Below, in pieces: positions 13,401-25,379 of a DNA stretch of 64,000 nt. This DNA comes from Paragonimus westermani. Its lineage: Eukaryota > Platyhelminthes > Trematoda > Plagiorchiida > Troglotrematidae. A program made the position numbers and the translations under genes. A model generated the notes under the pieces. The model did not search any database. It was not told the origin of the DNA and saw only the letters and a list, made by a program, of their open reading frames with translations. The DNA is taken from assembly GCA_008508345.1 (NCBI GenBank), contig QNGE01000418.1:54325-118324 (forward strand), read 5' to 3'. Position 1 is the stretch's first letter; each line of letters starts with the position of its first letter.

Positions 13401-14614
13401 AGTTCAGCATTCACGAGTACAGCATTGTACCGTCTCCTTGAGGGTTCATGTGGCTATGTAATGGTTACGTGCGAACTTGCTCTTTTGTGTTCTCACCCTA
13501 CTCGCTTCCTCTTCACTTACGGTTCCCTGTGAGCACCTGAGCGTCCTATTAACGTGAGATGGCCAGAGCATCTACAGTCATACTGGACGCCTTGCTAAAC
13601 AGTCACAACAATGTGACCTACAACACCGATAGGCCTTGTGTGTACAGCACATTTGAATTAGGGCCGCGTAATTATCACTCTTGAAGCTTTCTGGCATCCA
13701 CTTGAATCGCACTGTTCTCCAGTATCATATTCACGGCTATATCATTCCACTTTCTTAAATGTGTTATACCACGTAGGACTTATCCGAATATTGTCACTTT
13801 GGCGAAGTTTCTGATAACCAGGATTTCACTTGCATGTTGTCAGCTGCCCCCATTGTAGTACCTTCACAACCCCCCCCCTCATTCTTCCTGTGGTGATGAC
13901 GCCGGCTACCGTCAACCTCACACAGTTTCTCGGATTAGATTCCCTAACTAACATGACTGTCTTTGTTTAACGTATGATGGTTTGATGGTGTCTTACAGTC
14001 TACTTATGAATTAGTAGGTCATGTGACAGCAAACCTATTGTGGTGCCAAATATTGGAAGCTATGACGTCATATCACTCACTTATACAAGCATTCCATTGA
14101 TTTTTCAAGCTAAAGCTATATTTCATCAAGCGTGTGATTGTAATAAGAGAAACATATTTGTGCTTTCATTGCTATCTGATCGATTCACCCAGTCACCTCA
14201 CTTGCGCTTGTCTGTGAACTGTGGATCATTCCAGTGATACAATTCCGATCAATGTCCTCCAAATCGACTTTTGATTATCCTCGTTCCTCGTAGTGATCCA
14301 AGTCGAGTCAAATTTACGCTTTCGATATCTTGATTGGTACATACTCTTCTATTAACGTACTCATGTCTTCAGCCAATAAAGTGCAACACTGACAACAAAA
14401 CTATACGACCGCTACATTTTATTCATTGGTTTATTGTTAACCTGGCAACAGTTGTATCTCACGACAATCGAACATGTGTTATTAGAAGGCAGTGTTCTGA
14501 ATTGGTTGGGTAGCATTTTTGGGAAATTAGCTTTGAACAAAAATATCTGCAACAAATTTATATGGGTTGCTATGATGTGGACGCGTGAAATCATTGGTTT
14601 AACACTAGCCAACC
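7461..14614. other. Long stretch with no recognised gene or repeat
   Basis: Several open frames of 60-122 codons exist on both strands, including a hydrophobic Cys-containing frame at 13,164-13,532, but none resembles a known family and all are within chance length. A run of eight C residues sits near 13,870. Very old transposon fragments below visual detection are possible. Confidence 0.4.
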
Positions 14615-17465
14615 ACGTTGACGTCAGTGATTGGCAATAGACTTCATGCCTTTCGCGTGGCTAGTTCCACTAAGACCAACTTCAGACGCGAAACTTTTAG
14701 AGATCTTTTCATTGTATCTGCTTACGCTCCAATTCACTGCAGTGACATCGGTGTCAAGGATGCCTTTTGCTTAGATCTGGCCGCTGTCGGTCGCTACAGG
14801 GTTCTGATATCATTTTGGTAGGAGGCATCAACGCACAGGTTTGTCATGATAATGTGGTCGAGTCTCATTTAGGTGGCAAATTTGGGATAGCACTACACAG
14901 CTCGGGAGAAAGCGAGCGACTGTTGTCATCGTGCTCTGAGCATGAGCTTTTTTTTTTTTAGCCTGTACTAGTTTCAGACATCGTGCGCGTAATTGTTATA
15001 CACTTGACGCCCCGCTTCTGATGCCACATAGATCATGTAGCTGTTAGTTATACGTGACGCGGCTCCATTCAGGACTGTCGTTTTTACTGGAGCAAATGCT
15101 CGGATTCAGATCGTGAGTTAGTACGTCATCATTTCGTTTTTATTTTTGCTGGACAACGACCCCACCGACGACAACAACAGATGTTTGTTGGGGGTTTGGT
15201 TATGCGGTCGATAAAGCCCAAGTACCAAGCTAGCCTAAAAAAAAGCTTACCAATTCTCACCCCGAAGATCCTAATAGCTACTGAACCCAAGTCTCACAGC
15301 CATTCATGAAGCAGGTATTGTGGCATGCGGCACACTGGTTCATGTGTTAAACAAATATCGGGTCTTAGAGAAACCCCTGGATTAGTTAGATGGTAGACGG
15401 AACAGTACTCCTGACATTCCATATAAAAAGTGTAGATGTAATATCCACAGAAGGCTGAGGTGTAGCATGTTCGACGACCTTGCGGATTGGCTAATGGAGA
15501 AAGTTTAGGGAATGGAAATAGCTTTTGCTTCGGCGGATACTGACAGACTCTTCAAGCTTGTCCGTTCTACTGGCCCAAGGCGACCGTCTGTCGGTAAGGC
15601 TATCAGCGAGGCAGATGACACTCATCTATAACAAGTCCAAAGGGTCAGTGCAGTGAACGAAACACTTTGAGAGTCCACTTAGCTCTCCTCTTGCTTCCAC
15701 TTTGTTACCGCCACAATCTTGCAATGTGCCACCCTGGTTCGTAGTTCTAGAACTACCCACTAAGACTAAGTTCCGTAATTGCTTTCCCCTTCTCAAACGT
15801 AATAAGGTTGCTGGCCCAGATGACATCGTGCCAGCACTCTTCTAGGATGGTGGGAGACGTTGGTAGAGGCCTTAACTCAGTTATTTCAACTTGTGTGGGC
15901 GGCCAAAAACATTACTCTATGCTGTGGCAACTCCATAATAGTTCTCATGTTCAAGAATGGAATCCGGGGCTTTTGTGAAGATCATAGTGCAATTATCTTG
16001 GCCCCAGTCCTTCCGGCATCCACTATACATCGTTGACTCACTAGGGTTCGGGAGGCAGATATTAAGGATGAACAGGTGAGACTTCGTTGTGTATGACTAT
16101 GTATTGATCCACTTTCCACTCTTCGCAAATTCTAGGGTATCATCGACCAACAACTACCATATCCCTCGACTATCATGGCACGTTCGGCTCAGTTTGTCGA
16201 ACGACACTTCTGCAGTCACTTAAACACAGGTGTATCGACCATACTTCAGCTCAGATTAGGGTTTACGACTAACTGTCTGACAGTTTCAGCACCAGTGGTG
16301 GCGTTCGTTAACGCTGTCCACTTGCGACTTTTTTGTTTAATTTTGTCATGGACGATATAATGGAGTGCTGTCTGGCATGGACCCCTTACCTAGTGAAAGC
16401 CTGACTGATCTTGAATATGCTGACGACAAGATATTGCTGTTTGACAAGTTTCAAGCAGCACAAAGAACGCTATAGGCTATTTCGCGTTGTGTTGAATACT
16501 TCGGAATGTGCTTTGCAACCTCAAAATGCAAAGTGCTTCTGCAAAATTGCCGCGACTACATGGATTTATTGTTATTTAATAAAATCATGGAGGTTGTTGA
16601 CCGGTTTGTGTACCAGAAAAGCTACATCAGCTGCGGCTGCGGTATTGTAGGGAATGAAGTTGACATGCGTATCTTCAAGGCTAGAGTGGTGCTCGCTAAT
16701 CTTGGGGCATCTCTGACAAAAGAGAGGTATCTCTCTGAGGTCGCGTATACAACGCGACAATGAGGGCTGTATTGCTTCACGGCAACGAAACATGGCCGCT
16801 CAGAGACGTAGAAGACGTGAAACGTCTTCAGGTATTTGACCATCGATGTTTGCGTTCGATCGCTCGTATCGGGTGACAACAACGGGTAAGCAACGAAGAG
16901 GCTAGGACACGAGTTCTTTTGCTCAATCTATGCGGTTAGGTCACGTGCTAAGGATGCCAGCTTGTCGTCTGCCACATTGAGCACTGTTCATCGATGCTGC
17001 GACCGACTGGCGTAAAGTGCGAGGTGAACAGATGATGATCTGATGTAGAGAAATGAAGACATTCATGAAATGGTTGGCCACTGTAGGTCGGGTTCGTCTC
17101 TCAGGCTGGGGCTGTCGGTGGCTGGAGATGTTAACTGAAATGGCGACTAGTCGAGCTCAGTGGCGTGAGTGTTGTCGTTGTTTAAGTGAGTTGTGTGTGA
17201 GTTAAGTGTACTTAATGACGTGGTGCAGTGAAAGCCGTGAGGAAACTATCTTGTTGATCACGGCTTATTCACACTGATGGTTTGGTTGTTTTTTCGCAAG
17301 GTGTAAACACCTTGAATGTTTGAATACAGACGTAATTATTTTTATTGGTTGGGTCTATTTCCCTTCCTTTTTTTCTTTCTGTACAGCAATTGCTTTTTCC
17401 CTTCATGGTTGTATGTCAGTTTAGGCGTCACTGAGAACCACTGATGTATTGCTGTCTATGATAAT
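14615..17465 (+). mobile_element. RTE-type non-LTR retrotransposon, 5'-truncated, decayed
   Basis: The copy begins inside the apurinic endonuclease domain: NRLHAFRVA, then FIVSAYAP and CSDIGVKDAF, with the GDMN motif changed to GGIN near 14,825. The endonuclease SDH motif reads SDSDR near 15,105. Reverse-transcriptase fingers follow near 15,790 (NKVAGPDDIVPAL), and an intact YADD box at 16,416-16,427. The thumb region has CFATSKCKVLLQN (about 16,500), then VFDHRCLRSIARIG (about 16,835). Many stops and frameshifts rule out function. The 3' untranslated tail (17,205-17,465) matches the tails at 34.1-34.4, 30.2 and 48.7 kb, ending near a TATTGCTGTCTATGA motif. It is older than the 31.9 and 61.6 kb copies. 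Confidence 0.85.
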
Positions 17466-18021
17466 CAGGGTTGTGACGTCTGCGCCATCGCCTCCTCAAC
17501 ACCCCAACTATGGAGCTGCTTTTTCGATAGTCTTAAGTGAACTGATTAGTATGTGACTGATTCTTATGTTATTAACGCTTCGTTTTGTCACGTATCATTT
17601 CCGTGTGGCCATGAGTTGACCGAGCTGGAAACGAGGGGTTTTTATCGTTCCAGTAGGTGCAGATGAGCACGTTATTTTTGATGACCTTGCTATGTGGTTC
17701 GGGCGATTCGACTGTGACAACGGGCATTTTTATCAAGAGAGCGAATGGTGACTATGTTAATTGTCGATGCTGCAAGATGCCAAAAGGCAGAAATTGAGTC
17801 CGCCAACTCAAATCCCTGACAAGGACTGCGTTATAGACGTTGACCAACACTGTGGTTGAAGTGTAAAACAGTGGGTGAAAGCATATCACAGAAGCAGCTA
17901 CAGATGGATGTCCTTTGTACTCATCAATGACATTTCATTTAACTCAGTGATTAGAGAATTCTGGGTGGGCGTGCTGCACAAGATAACTCGCATGATCTAA
18001 TGATAGATTTGATAATTTGAT
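17466..18021. other. No recognised feature
   Basis: This spacer between the RTE tail and SINE copy B has no open frame or repeat I can assign. Confidence 0.4.
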
Positions 18022-18270
18022 CGTGCCTAATGTGAGGTCAATGGCGCAGTGGTCAACACGGTTGCCTCATGGTTGGAATGGCTGGAGTTCAAATCTCGAC
18101 CGTGGCAAGGATGTGCACTACCGATGAGCTCTAATGAGAGCGAAACTCGAGTCTAGTGCTTTTTTTCGAAAGATGCTGGCTGGAAAGTCTATCTGAATGC
18201 GAAGGCTGCGATCAAATGTGAGTGATGGTCAACTTGAAAATAAACTAAATCCCCGACTACTCATCAGTAA
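18022..18270 (+). mobile_element. tRNA-derived SINE carrying a hammerhead, copy B (best preserved)
   Basis: The element starts with a leader CGTGCCTAATGTGAGGTCAA shared with copy C and with an orphan head at 48.68 kb. The A box TGGCGCAGTGG (18,042-18,052) fits TRGYNNARNGG exactly, and the B box GTTCAAATC (18,087-18,095) fits GWTCRANNC exactly. A hammerhead fold follows at 18,115-18,159. The body then matches copy A through CGAAAGATGCT and a CCCGACTA motif near 18,253. This tRNA head plus ribozyme order is the architecture known for the schistosome Sm-alpha SINE-like family; the sequence is otherwise different from what I remember of it. Confidence 0.8.
18115..18159 (+). ncRNA. Hammerhead ribozyme, type I, minimal stem III, copy B
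   Basis: The 45-nt fold reads: stem I 5' strand GCACTA, core CCGATGA (consensus CTGATGA, one change), stem II GCTCT/AGAGC with AATG loop (5 bp perfect), core GAAA, stem III CTCGAG (palindrome), TC, then stem I 3' strand TAGTGC, the exact complement of GCACTA. Self-cleavage would be predicted after C18153 of GTC. The single U-to-C change in CUGAUGA would be expected to weaken or abolish activity. A stem III this short closes poorly in cis but can pair between two molecules because it is palindromic. The fold is seen in sequence; activity is inferred. Confidence 0.78.
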
Positions 18271-18859
18271 CTAGTGATAGAAGCTCGCTGGTCCTGTAGG
18301 GAACTTTTCCAGCTTATTGAGTGAGTACATCATTCAGATTAAGTGGTCACCAAGGAGCTGTCCCGACTCTAGCTTGCTTCCCGTTGTTTTTCAGAGTGAC
18401 GATGGTCACCGCCTAGACGTTACGTAGATAACGTTTTTACTTAAACGTCACTTATCACGAGTGCATACCTGGTTGTTTCATGAACGACGGTTTTGTTCGC
18501 AGTCTTTATGTCTGCCCCATGGGGTTATCCAAAGACGTTTAAGTGTGTAGCTCGACGACCGAATTACTCGCTGTCTGGACGCGAATGTAGATCAAAATGG
18601 GATCCAAGTTACTGCAGTTCCTACTGCGAAGTATTCCCCAATCGGTATGGTGTAGTGTTGAAACGAAATGGCTCTTTGTATGTCTCTTTACGGAATTGCG
18701 GCTTACACAAATCTTTTTCATATGTGAGCAGTACACAGGATATATGACACGAGCTAATGCTGATCCTGTTAGTGGTCTATGAAAAAACACATAAATGTAT
18801 ATAAAGTACAAAAATTGAATGAGCAAATAAGACAACGGATCTACAGTGAAAAATGTCAA
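18271..18859. other. No recognised feature
   Basis: Open frames of 61-106 codons overlap on both strands (18,493-18,859) but none has family resemblance. The downstream end may include an eroded 3' part of the minus-strand element at 18,860-19,560. Confidence 0.35.
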
Positions 18860-19560
18860 AAATGTTATAGATACAAGCTTGCCGCTGGTTGCGATGTCTG
18901 AAAGCTATTATAACTGGTAATGTGGATGATCAGACAGTCTCTGAATTGACAGTCAGCACCTCCCTACTTTCTTTGGCAGATCAGCCAGATTCTTTATTCC
19001 CTTGATAACGCTACCACTTGACCGTCTTGCGATTTCCTCCACTCGCAGCCACGTTGAAAAGTGCCCGGTGCGACTGACGCTGTGATGAAATGTGAAGCAC
19101 GTGATCTAACCAAAGTCGATTTTGCATTTTTGTCATCCCTCCAGTCCCTCCGGCTTTCGTAGATGATCCGACTACGACGAGTCATGACAGAGCCAACTTA
19201 CGTGATACTCATCAATGAATGGAGCCAATAATGTCCACATACTGGGAGTTTATTTGCATTTTCCGCGTTACTGAGCCAAGTCTCTGGTACTTTATGCAAA
19301 ACTGAACGCATACTCGCCTTGTAGGCACTCTTTTCGCTGCGTCTCAAATCTAAAAACGAGTGCATCCTCCTGGACACTTAGTAAGCCATATTTCAAGCTG
19401 TTAGGGTGACACTGTTCGTGTAAGTGAGGCGACCAGTATTCTCAAAAAGGTTGCCTTCAACAACAAAATAGAAACATTTCATGCCGCTCATTCATTAGAT
19501 CACTACCTAAGAGACAATTATTTTCCGAGATGGATCCTTGTTCTCAACTTCGTCAGTCAC
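18860..19560 (-). mobile_element. RTE-type element relict, C-terminal RT/thumb region, minus strand
   Basis: Reading the minus strand from 19,440 downward gives YKASMRSVLHKVPETWLSN, the counterpart of the VYNATVRSVLLYGSETWPLR segment of RTE proteins. It is followed by TGHFSTWLRVEEIAR, VIKGIKNLADLPKKVGRC and LSDHPHYQL. These parallel the RRALFADVGxGWRKARG, KSLTxGLSHVGRC and DPPxQWLE segments. Several stops and frame changes are present. The residues differ from the plus-strand copies, which suggests a separate, older RTE lineage. The YXDD region is not readable upstream of 19,560. Confidence 0.6.
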
Positions 19561-20545
19561 CTTGCGTGTGGCATGTACCTGGTTAAAACCGTGCAGAAAT
19601 GCAATGGCTGGTGAACCAATGGACAAACTTGCAGTGGCTGTGTGTTTCTTAAAACCTGAATAGTCTCGACGTCAGCTATTTGTTTCGCGTACACAGTTGT
19701 AGTTACTGATTGAGAATCAGCAGGACTTCTATAGTTTTAAGCAGTTGATAATTTCTACTATACCTAATTACAGTGGATGCTGATTTCTAACCCACCCAAT
19801 CGTTAGTCTTTAAAATTTGTTTACTAAACGATGGATAAGTTTTATTGTAATGTTTTTTGACACTCAAGGCCCACTAAGACACTATTGATTTTCGAATGCG
19901 TCTGTTTATTTTTTGTTTGAAACATTCTGTCCATTGTGTTTGCCCGCGGCAGCAGCAGCAGATGAAACTTTAAGTTGCGTTGGCGACAGAAACCTACCTC
20001 AACTAGGACAACAGTGATATTCTCGTTTCACTCACTGTAATCGGTGCCACGGCACAGTCGATTCCCTTTCTGGGTGTTTCGGGTGCAGCAGATTGTCTCG
20101 TTTGTACGCTGAGCTAAAAATTCACCTTTCCTTGACACTACTTTCGTATGCCGTCATCGGAGTTCATTGTTTGTGTCACGTTCTATGCGATTCATGAGAG
20201 TGGACGATGTGGATCCACCTCTCGAAATATCTGTCCTTTGAACAAAAGTGGGGTTAGAATCAGCCGAATTTTTGAAGCAACATTTTACACTTTAAATATG
20301 CATAATGTGTTCCTATGCATATCAGCCGTCTTATTTAATCCACCCTACATCGCTTGCATGTTGAATACGGAAGAACTAGGTAGAGCAACGTCGGTCATTT
20401 TAGTTTCATTCTGAAGAATTCCGAATGCTATTATCCAAAGAAAGCGTCTGTCACCTAGACGAACAGAAATTGGGAGAACGGATGCGCCTATGGAACGTTC
20501 CCTGAAGTGGTTAAGGCTGGGACTAGTTGCCCGTAAACCCGCACT
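19561..20545. other. No recognised feature
   Basis: An 88-codon plus-strand frame at 20,148-20,414 has no recognisable motif. The start of the next RTE relict may reach into 20,430-20,545. Confidence 0.35.
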
Positions 20546-21934
20546 TCACAATCAGGTTCAATAGTAGAAAGCTGTTTTCCGTGATCCGTGATTGTACTGG
20601 CCGTGGAATCGGTGTAAATGATATATCTGATATATGGTTCACTTATCATCAGCCCACTGCGCCGACTTGGCAGGTGGGCTGAAAATCTTGTGTAACAGTT
20701 CAGCTTGCCCAGACCAGACCATTTCGAAGACGGGACTCGAATGGTCAGCTATTGTATTCCAGACGGTCCTCCGTTGGAATCAAAAGTTCTGGAGCTTAAG
20801 TTATTGAAACGTAACAAGGTTCCTAGCCTAGATCTTCTTCCTGCCTTTCTTTCCAAGGACACTGGGCAAACGTCGATATCAGAACTGACAAAACTCCTCC
20901 GGACGATTTGGGCAACTGAAGATGTGTCTCGTGATTGATATTTATCAACCGGACTCCCCGTTTTCAAAACAGTGCCCCGAAGTCTGTGTGACAAGCACGC
21001 AGGATTTAGCCTGGTGTCTGTCGCTTCCGAGTTACTTACCAGCCTCATTTTACGTCGGCTCACTAAACCCAGAGGAAGTCAGATAGGTGAGGAGCAGGTA
21101 GGATTCCGATTCGGTCGGGGTGAGCTGATCACACTTCTACCTAGCGATGAATCTTAAGGCATCAACACCAGTGTATGGAATCAACGATGATGGTCGCTTT
21201 GGCCTTAAAGGTTACTTCCGATGCGGTTGCTCATAGCGCCGTCTAGAACTGCTTCTTTCGCAGGAGAGCCTCAGAGAAATACGTGAATCTGTTGAGATCA
21301 TTCTGCAAGCAGGATGAGACTATGCACAACTGTCTCGGGTGTTCATCATTTCTAGTGGTGTTCGTCAAGGGTTTCCTATCTTCATCATCTTGTTCAGTTT
21401 TGTTATGGAGAATCCAGTGAGCTTGGTGTTGATGTTCTTTCTGGCGACACGGGGCATACGGATGATATTGTTTTGCGAATCCCTTGTGTTGAAGACATGA
21501 AGATCATGTTGAACAGGATGAGTGAGCGGATTGGTTTATGTGGAATGCATTTCGCACCTCCAGAGTGCAGAGTGCTTCTTCAAGTGTGGGGCATTCCCAC
21601 TCCTGTCTTCTTCATTGCAGACAGTCGGATTGAGATTGTGGACAGCTTCACATACTTGAGTAGCACTGTCTTGTTAGCTTGTATTATAGTTGGTGATGTA
21701 TCATGGAGGTTATGAAAGGAGTTGTCAACCTGTGTCGTGTGTGGCATGGAAAAGAGGTTTGGTTGTCGTTGAAGTGAATGGTGTGTACTGCTTGTGTGCG
21801 TTATGTTTTGCTGTTTGGTTTTGGGAACGTGGACTGTTCTCGAAGAGGGTATGAGCAGACTGTTTGTGTTTGTTCATGATTGTTCGTGCCAATTAGCCCA
21901 ACTGAAGTGGATTGATCGTGTGAGCAACGTGGCC
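20546..21934 (+). mobile_element. RTE-type element relict (second subfamily), RT domain
   Basis: The reading starts with RWAENLV-stop-QFSLPRP near 20,670, the usual RWAEHFxxQFNWP motif. It continues with LLKRNKVPSLDLLPAFL, then GLPVFKTVPRSLCDKHAGFS (motif 1, VPVFKKG...NYRGIS), LLTSLILRRL and EEQVGFRFGRG (about 21,090). RT motif A is eroded (VTSDAVAHSA near 21,210), the GVRQGFPI block is near 21,355, and the YXDD box reads HTDD at 21,455-21,466. The thumb has FAPPECRVLLQVWG and FTYLSST. It stops abruptly at 21,934, with no 3' tail. From 21,206 onward it is nearly identical to 28,651-29,404. Confidence 0.78.
21206..21934 (+). repeat. Near-identical duplicated patch, copy 1
   Basis: This block matches 28,651-29,404 with about ten substitutions, all in its first 270 bp, plus one 25-bp deletion near 21,418. 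The last roughly 450 bp appear identical by eye. Homology ends sharply at GCAACGTGGCC. See findings. Confidence 0.9.
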
Positions 21935-24900
21935 CATTAGAACCGTCCTGATTACTCAAACCGTTGACGAGAAACACTCTCGGAGGGTCGCGATATGGCG
22001 CAGTCTGGTGTATCCGCAATCAAATCATTTCTAGTACCCCTGCCTAAGCTCTTATTATTGTTAATGTGCATCCTTTTCAGCAGCGTTTCTTCTGGATTGT
22101 CTCACTTTAGTATGAAAGTGAGCGTCGGCTTGATCCACCGCATCTTTTGGTCAGGCTCGTGGCTGTCATAATGATGATTCAGTGCTTCTTTCAACCTGGT
22201 ATATTTCACCAAGACGACTTTCTGGTGTAAGGGTCCCGTGTAGCGTGTGGGGCATGCAAATCAAACAGCTATTAGGTGTCACGTCTACTGACAAAAAGAT
22301 TAATATACGTACCCCAATGTCTGCTATGAAATGTAACTATGGTCGATACACTCGCGACCAGGTAGGAACACTTCTGTTTCCTCATTTTGGTGTTCTCGGC
22401 GTCTAAGATACCACCGCCTTATACTCAACAGTCTTCGATGTGATAAAGACGACGCTCTTAACTCTGACTGCTACATCATACCCTGACTTCTCTAATTTGA
22501 TTTGTGGTTTCTGGTGAATGATGTTCATCTCTTCAGCATGTTGTGAAGTTTGTAGTAGGTCATACTTCGTCGTGTAGTTTTGTCGCTGGCATTATGCTGG
22601 ACCCAAATGAGCTAGTATTTTCGTTTGGTGACCTGTATACTGGACAATCTGTACTAGCAAGGGCATGCTGATTCAACTGGTTAGTCTGTGATCACTATGA
22701 CTGAGTTTGTGTACGGGGTTAGTAATGAATAACACGGGTGCAATGAATCAGGATACAGGCAATTAATTGTCTGTGTTCGAAGCTGGTTTAAAATAATATT
22801 TCGGTGCAGCTTAAATTAAGGCAATGCAAAATTTTAATCCACATTTATTCCAATCTGATGCTGACTGCGGCGTCATAAGTCATTACAGATATTCGAAAAT
22901 GTCTTAAATCTTTTGGTGTTAAACTCTGGAGAAGCAGTCAGAGAACAATCCGACCAAATTGTGTGTGAAACTTTCAGTGTGTTTGAAATAAATTGGTTGA
23001 TAACGCTAAGACCGGGAGCTACTGTAATGAACTTGAGCTGTTTCCAATTTTCACACAGTTGAAAACTTGCTGCCTCTCGAAATAAACGCAGGGATAACAG
23101 GTGCATCAGCCGCAACCAACTGTAATTGGTGCCCAATTTATATAAAATAAAAAAACCTTGCTAATCACCGGTAATCTGAGTTATATTCTGTTTCTATCGG
23201 TTATTTCATAGATGAAACGCAGACGGTGAAATGAAGAAATGCCATTTTTGCCGAAGCCTTGACTTTTCTTTCGGTTTTCCCGGTTCAGCTCATTGCCTGT
23301 TGGTTTCGATACGTGACACACTTAACCAACTTGTTTTGCTCAGGTGCTGATTATAAACATGATCCGATGCTGCGTGAGAGTGCCATCCTGAGTGGTCACT
23401 ATGCCGACGGCTTTTTGTTCGAGTGGCCAACATTGATTGGGTGGAACCTTCTGCGAATCGTTGGTTGACGTCGTGTCGATTAGTTCACCCAGTTCAGTTC
23501 CTTTACATACATGAACGATTGTTCTGTGAGCACCACTAAGCTACCCAGCCCTAGATGTAGTCAATCTCGGCAACCCGATTCGAAATCGCCACCTTGCGTT
23601 TGATAGGCGTGTTTCTTAACTGCTAAAATACAATGTGCGTCTCTTCCTCAGGCGAAAAAAAAACGAACAGGTGGCAACGCTACCGCTCTGCGTTGCACAG
23701 TCGCATTCAGTAGCCACTTTTTTCGGGGACAACTTAATCATTTAGCGATAAATTTGTAGGCGCCAGTTCTCTATTCCACCGCTTATCAATTAGCGGTTTT
23801 TAATTTTTGAGTTTGCATAGCGCTACGAGCGATAAGGTGATCCCAAATAGCGGTCAACACATGCTTGCTTTACAGGTACGGCCATCGGGACGAAGATTGA
23901 CACCACTGGTGATGCTAAATTGCCGAGAGAGATTTCGGTTAGCCGTTTTATTCGCTCATAGTAAGATGGTCAACAAATCTATCCAACCGTTTAATCTGTA
24001 TGGTTATTGTGTTTTGTTACTGGTATTTCTATGCGGACGGGTTTTTGGATCCTTCATTTATTTGTCGTCTCACGTCAGCCACACAGTACAATTTAAGTTG
24101 TATGTGGCCATCCCATATTTTGGCTATCACGTGGCCAGCTTTGCTACACAATGTGCTTTCTATTGTTGAAACTCTTGTTCTGGTATCTGCCTCTTGTTGT
24201 CATGACAACCGCTGAGTTCAGTAACAAAGTTGGACTTTGTTTAGCCCTTTAACCTTTATCTTTCCAATTTGACAAGTGGGTAGCGTTGCCTATCTGCATC
24301 TCATTAGTACTCAATCCAAAGAGAAGGCATCCAAAGTTAGTCGTGAAATGTCTTGTTGAAAAGTGCAATAAAGGAATTCGGCAGAAAAATAGCAGTGCAA
24401 GAATTGGCTGGTTCATGTTCTCTGGAAATCCGGATGACACTCCGCGACAACACTATGCGACAATTTCGTGTTTTGATGTTACATCGACAGTAATCGTTTC
24501 CAGTAACACAATATCAAACCCTGGGCTAATTTTTGTTTGAATGGCTCTTTTTGAAAATAAATTAAATACAGTGTGCTGCGGTAAATTTATACATCCATTC
24601 TATACGCCTTAATGTGGTGGGCGATTACCTCTTCGCCCCTATTTACTTGATACACCGTGAATTACGTATAGCATTGTTGGGTCAGTACTAATACACATTG
24701 GCCTTCGTACTGACGTTTAGCCTACCTACTGGTATCAGTGATCCTCTTTCGCTAATTCATGACAGTGCTTAGGGCGAGCGTCGCCGTACGTGGATTGCCC
24801 GGTAAAAATTGTCTCCATCTAAATTTCTCCCACCCCTTGTTGATCGACAACGGTTCTCTGCTCATAGCTACCCGGTGTCGGAACTTTCAAAGCTTAAAAG

Positions 24901-25379
24901 GCACTATAAAAGTGTGGCGGTCTCATCGCGCTTCAAATGTGGAAACAGCCGAATCCTCCCGATAACTGCCGGGATTTCTTCTATCACATTCAACTTGCGA
25001 GTAACAAACCGCCTGGTATCAGCTGGGTGATATGTAAAGCAAACAGAGATCCAATATACCGTATACTTAAGTGCATAAAGTGTAACACAACGCACTTCTA
25101 ACTACAACTGACTAGAGGACATTTAGTCATTCTTGTTCTCTGGGTGTTGACCATTGGCTCACTCTCTCCTTAAGGGTCACAAGGCTAAATGTTCTTCTCC
25201 TGACTCTTTTTCAAGATAATGGTTCTGTGTTCTGTCAGCTTCTATTACACCGTGTTGACGAAATTCAACCTCAGAGTTGTTCTCGAAGATGATGCAAAAT
25301 TACAGTTGTCGCCTTTTCTATTTCTAAGCCTGGACGTCCTATTTACCCTAATCACCTGGTGGCTAAGTCCAAGCTCCTT
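21935..25379. other. No recognised gene
   Basis: Open frames here (for example 23,807-24,169, 120 codons) show no family resemblance. A frame at 23,341-23,468 follows a plausible splice acceptor (TTGTTTTGCTCAG), but its peptide is not recognised. An A-run occurs near 23,652. The stretch 24,759-25,379 could contain an unreadable N-terminal part of the next RTE relict. Confidence 0.4.

Noticed and set aside
13164..13532. A 122-codon hydrophobic, Cys-rich frame that could look like a membrane protein
   Set aside because: Hydrophobicity follows from T-rich DNA. There is no ordered transmembrane pattern and no exon signals.
23341..23468. A possible host exon after TTGTTTTGCTCAG
   Set aside because: The acceptor is plausible, but the peptide has no recognised motif, no donor is convincing and the frame ends in a stop at chance length.
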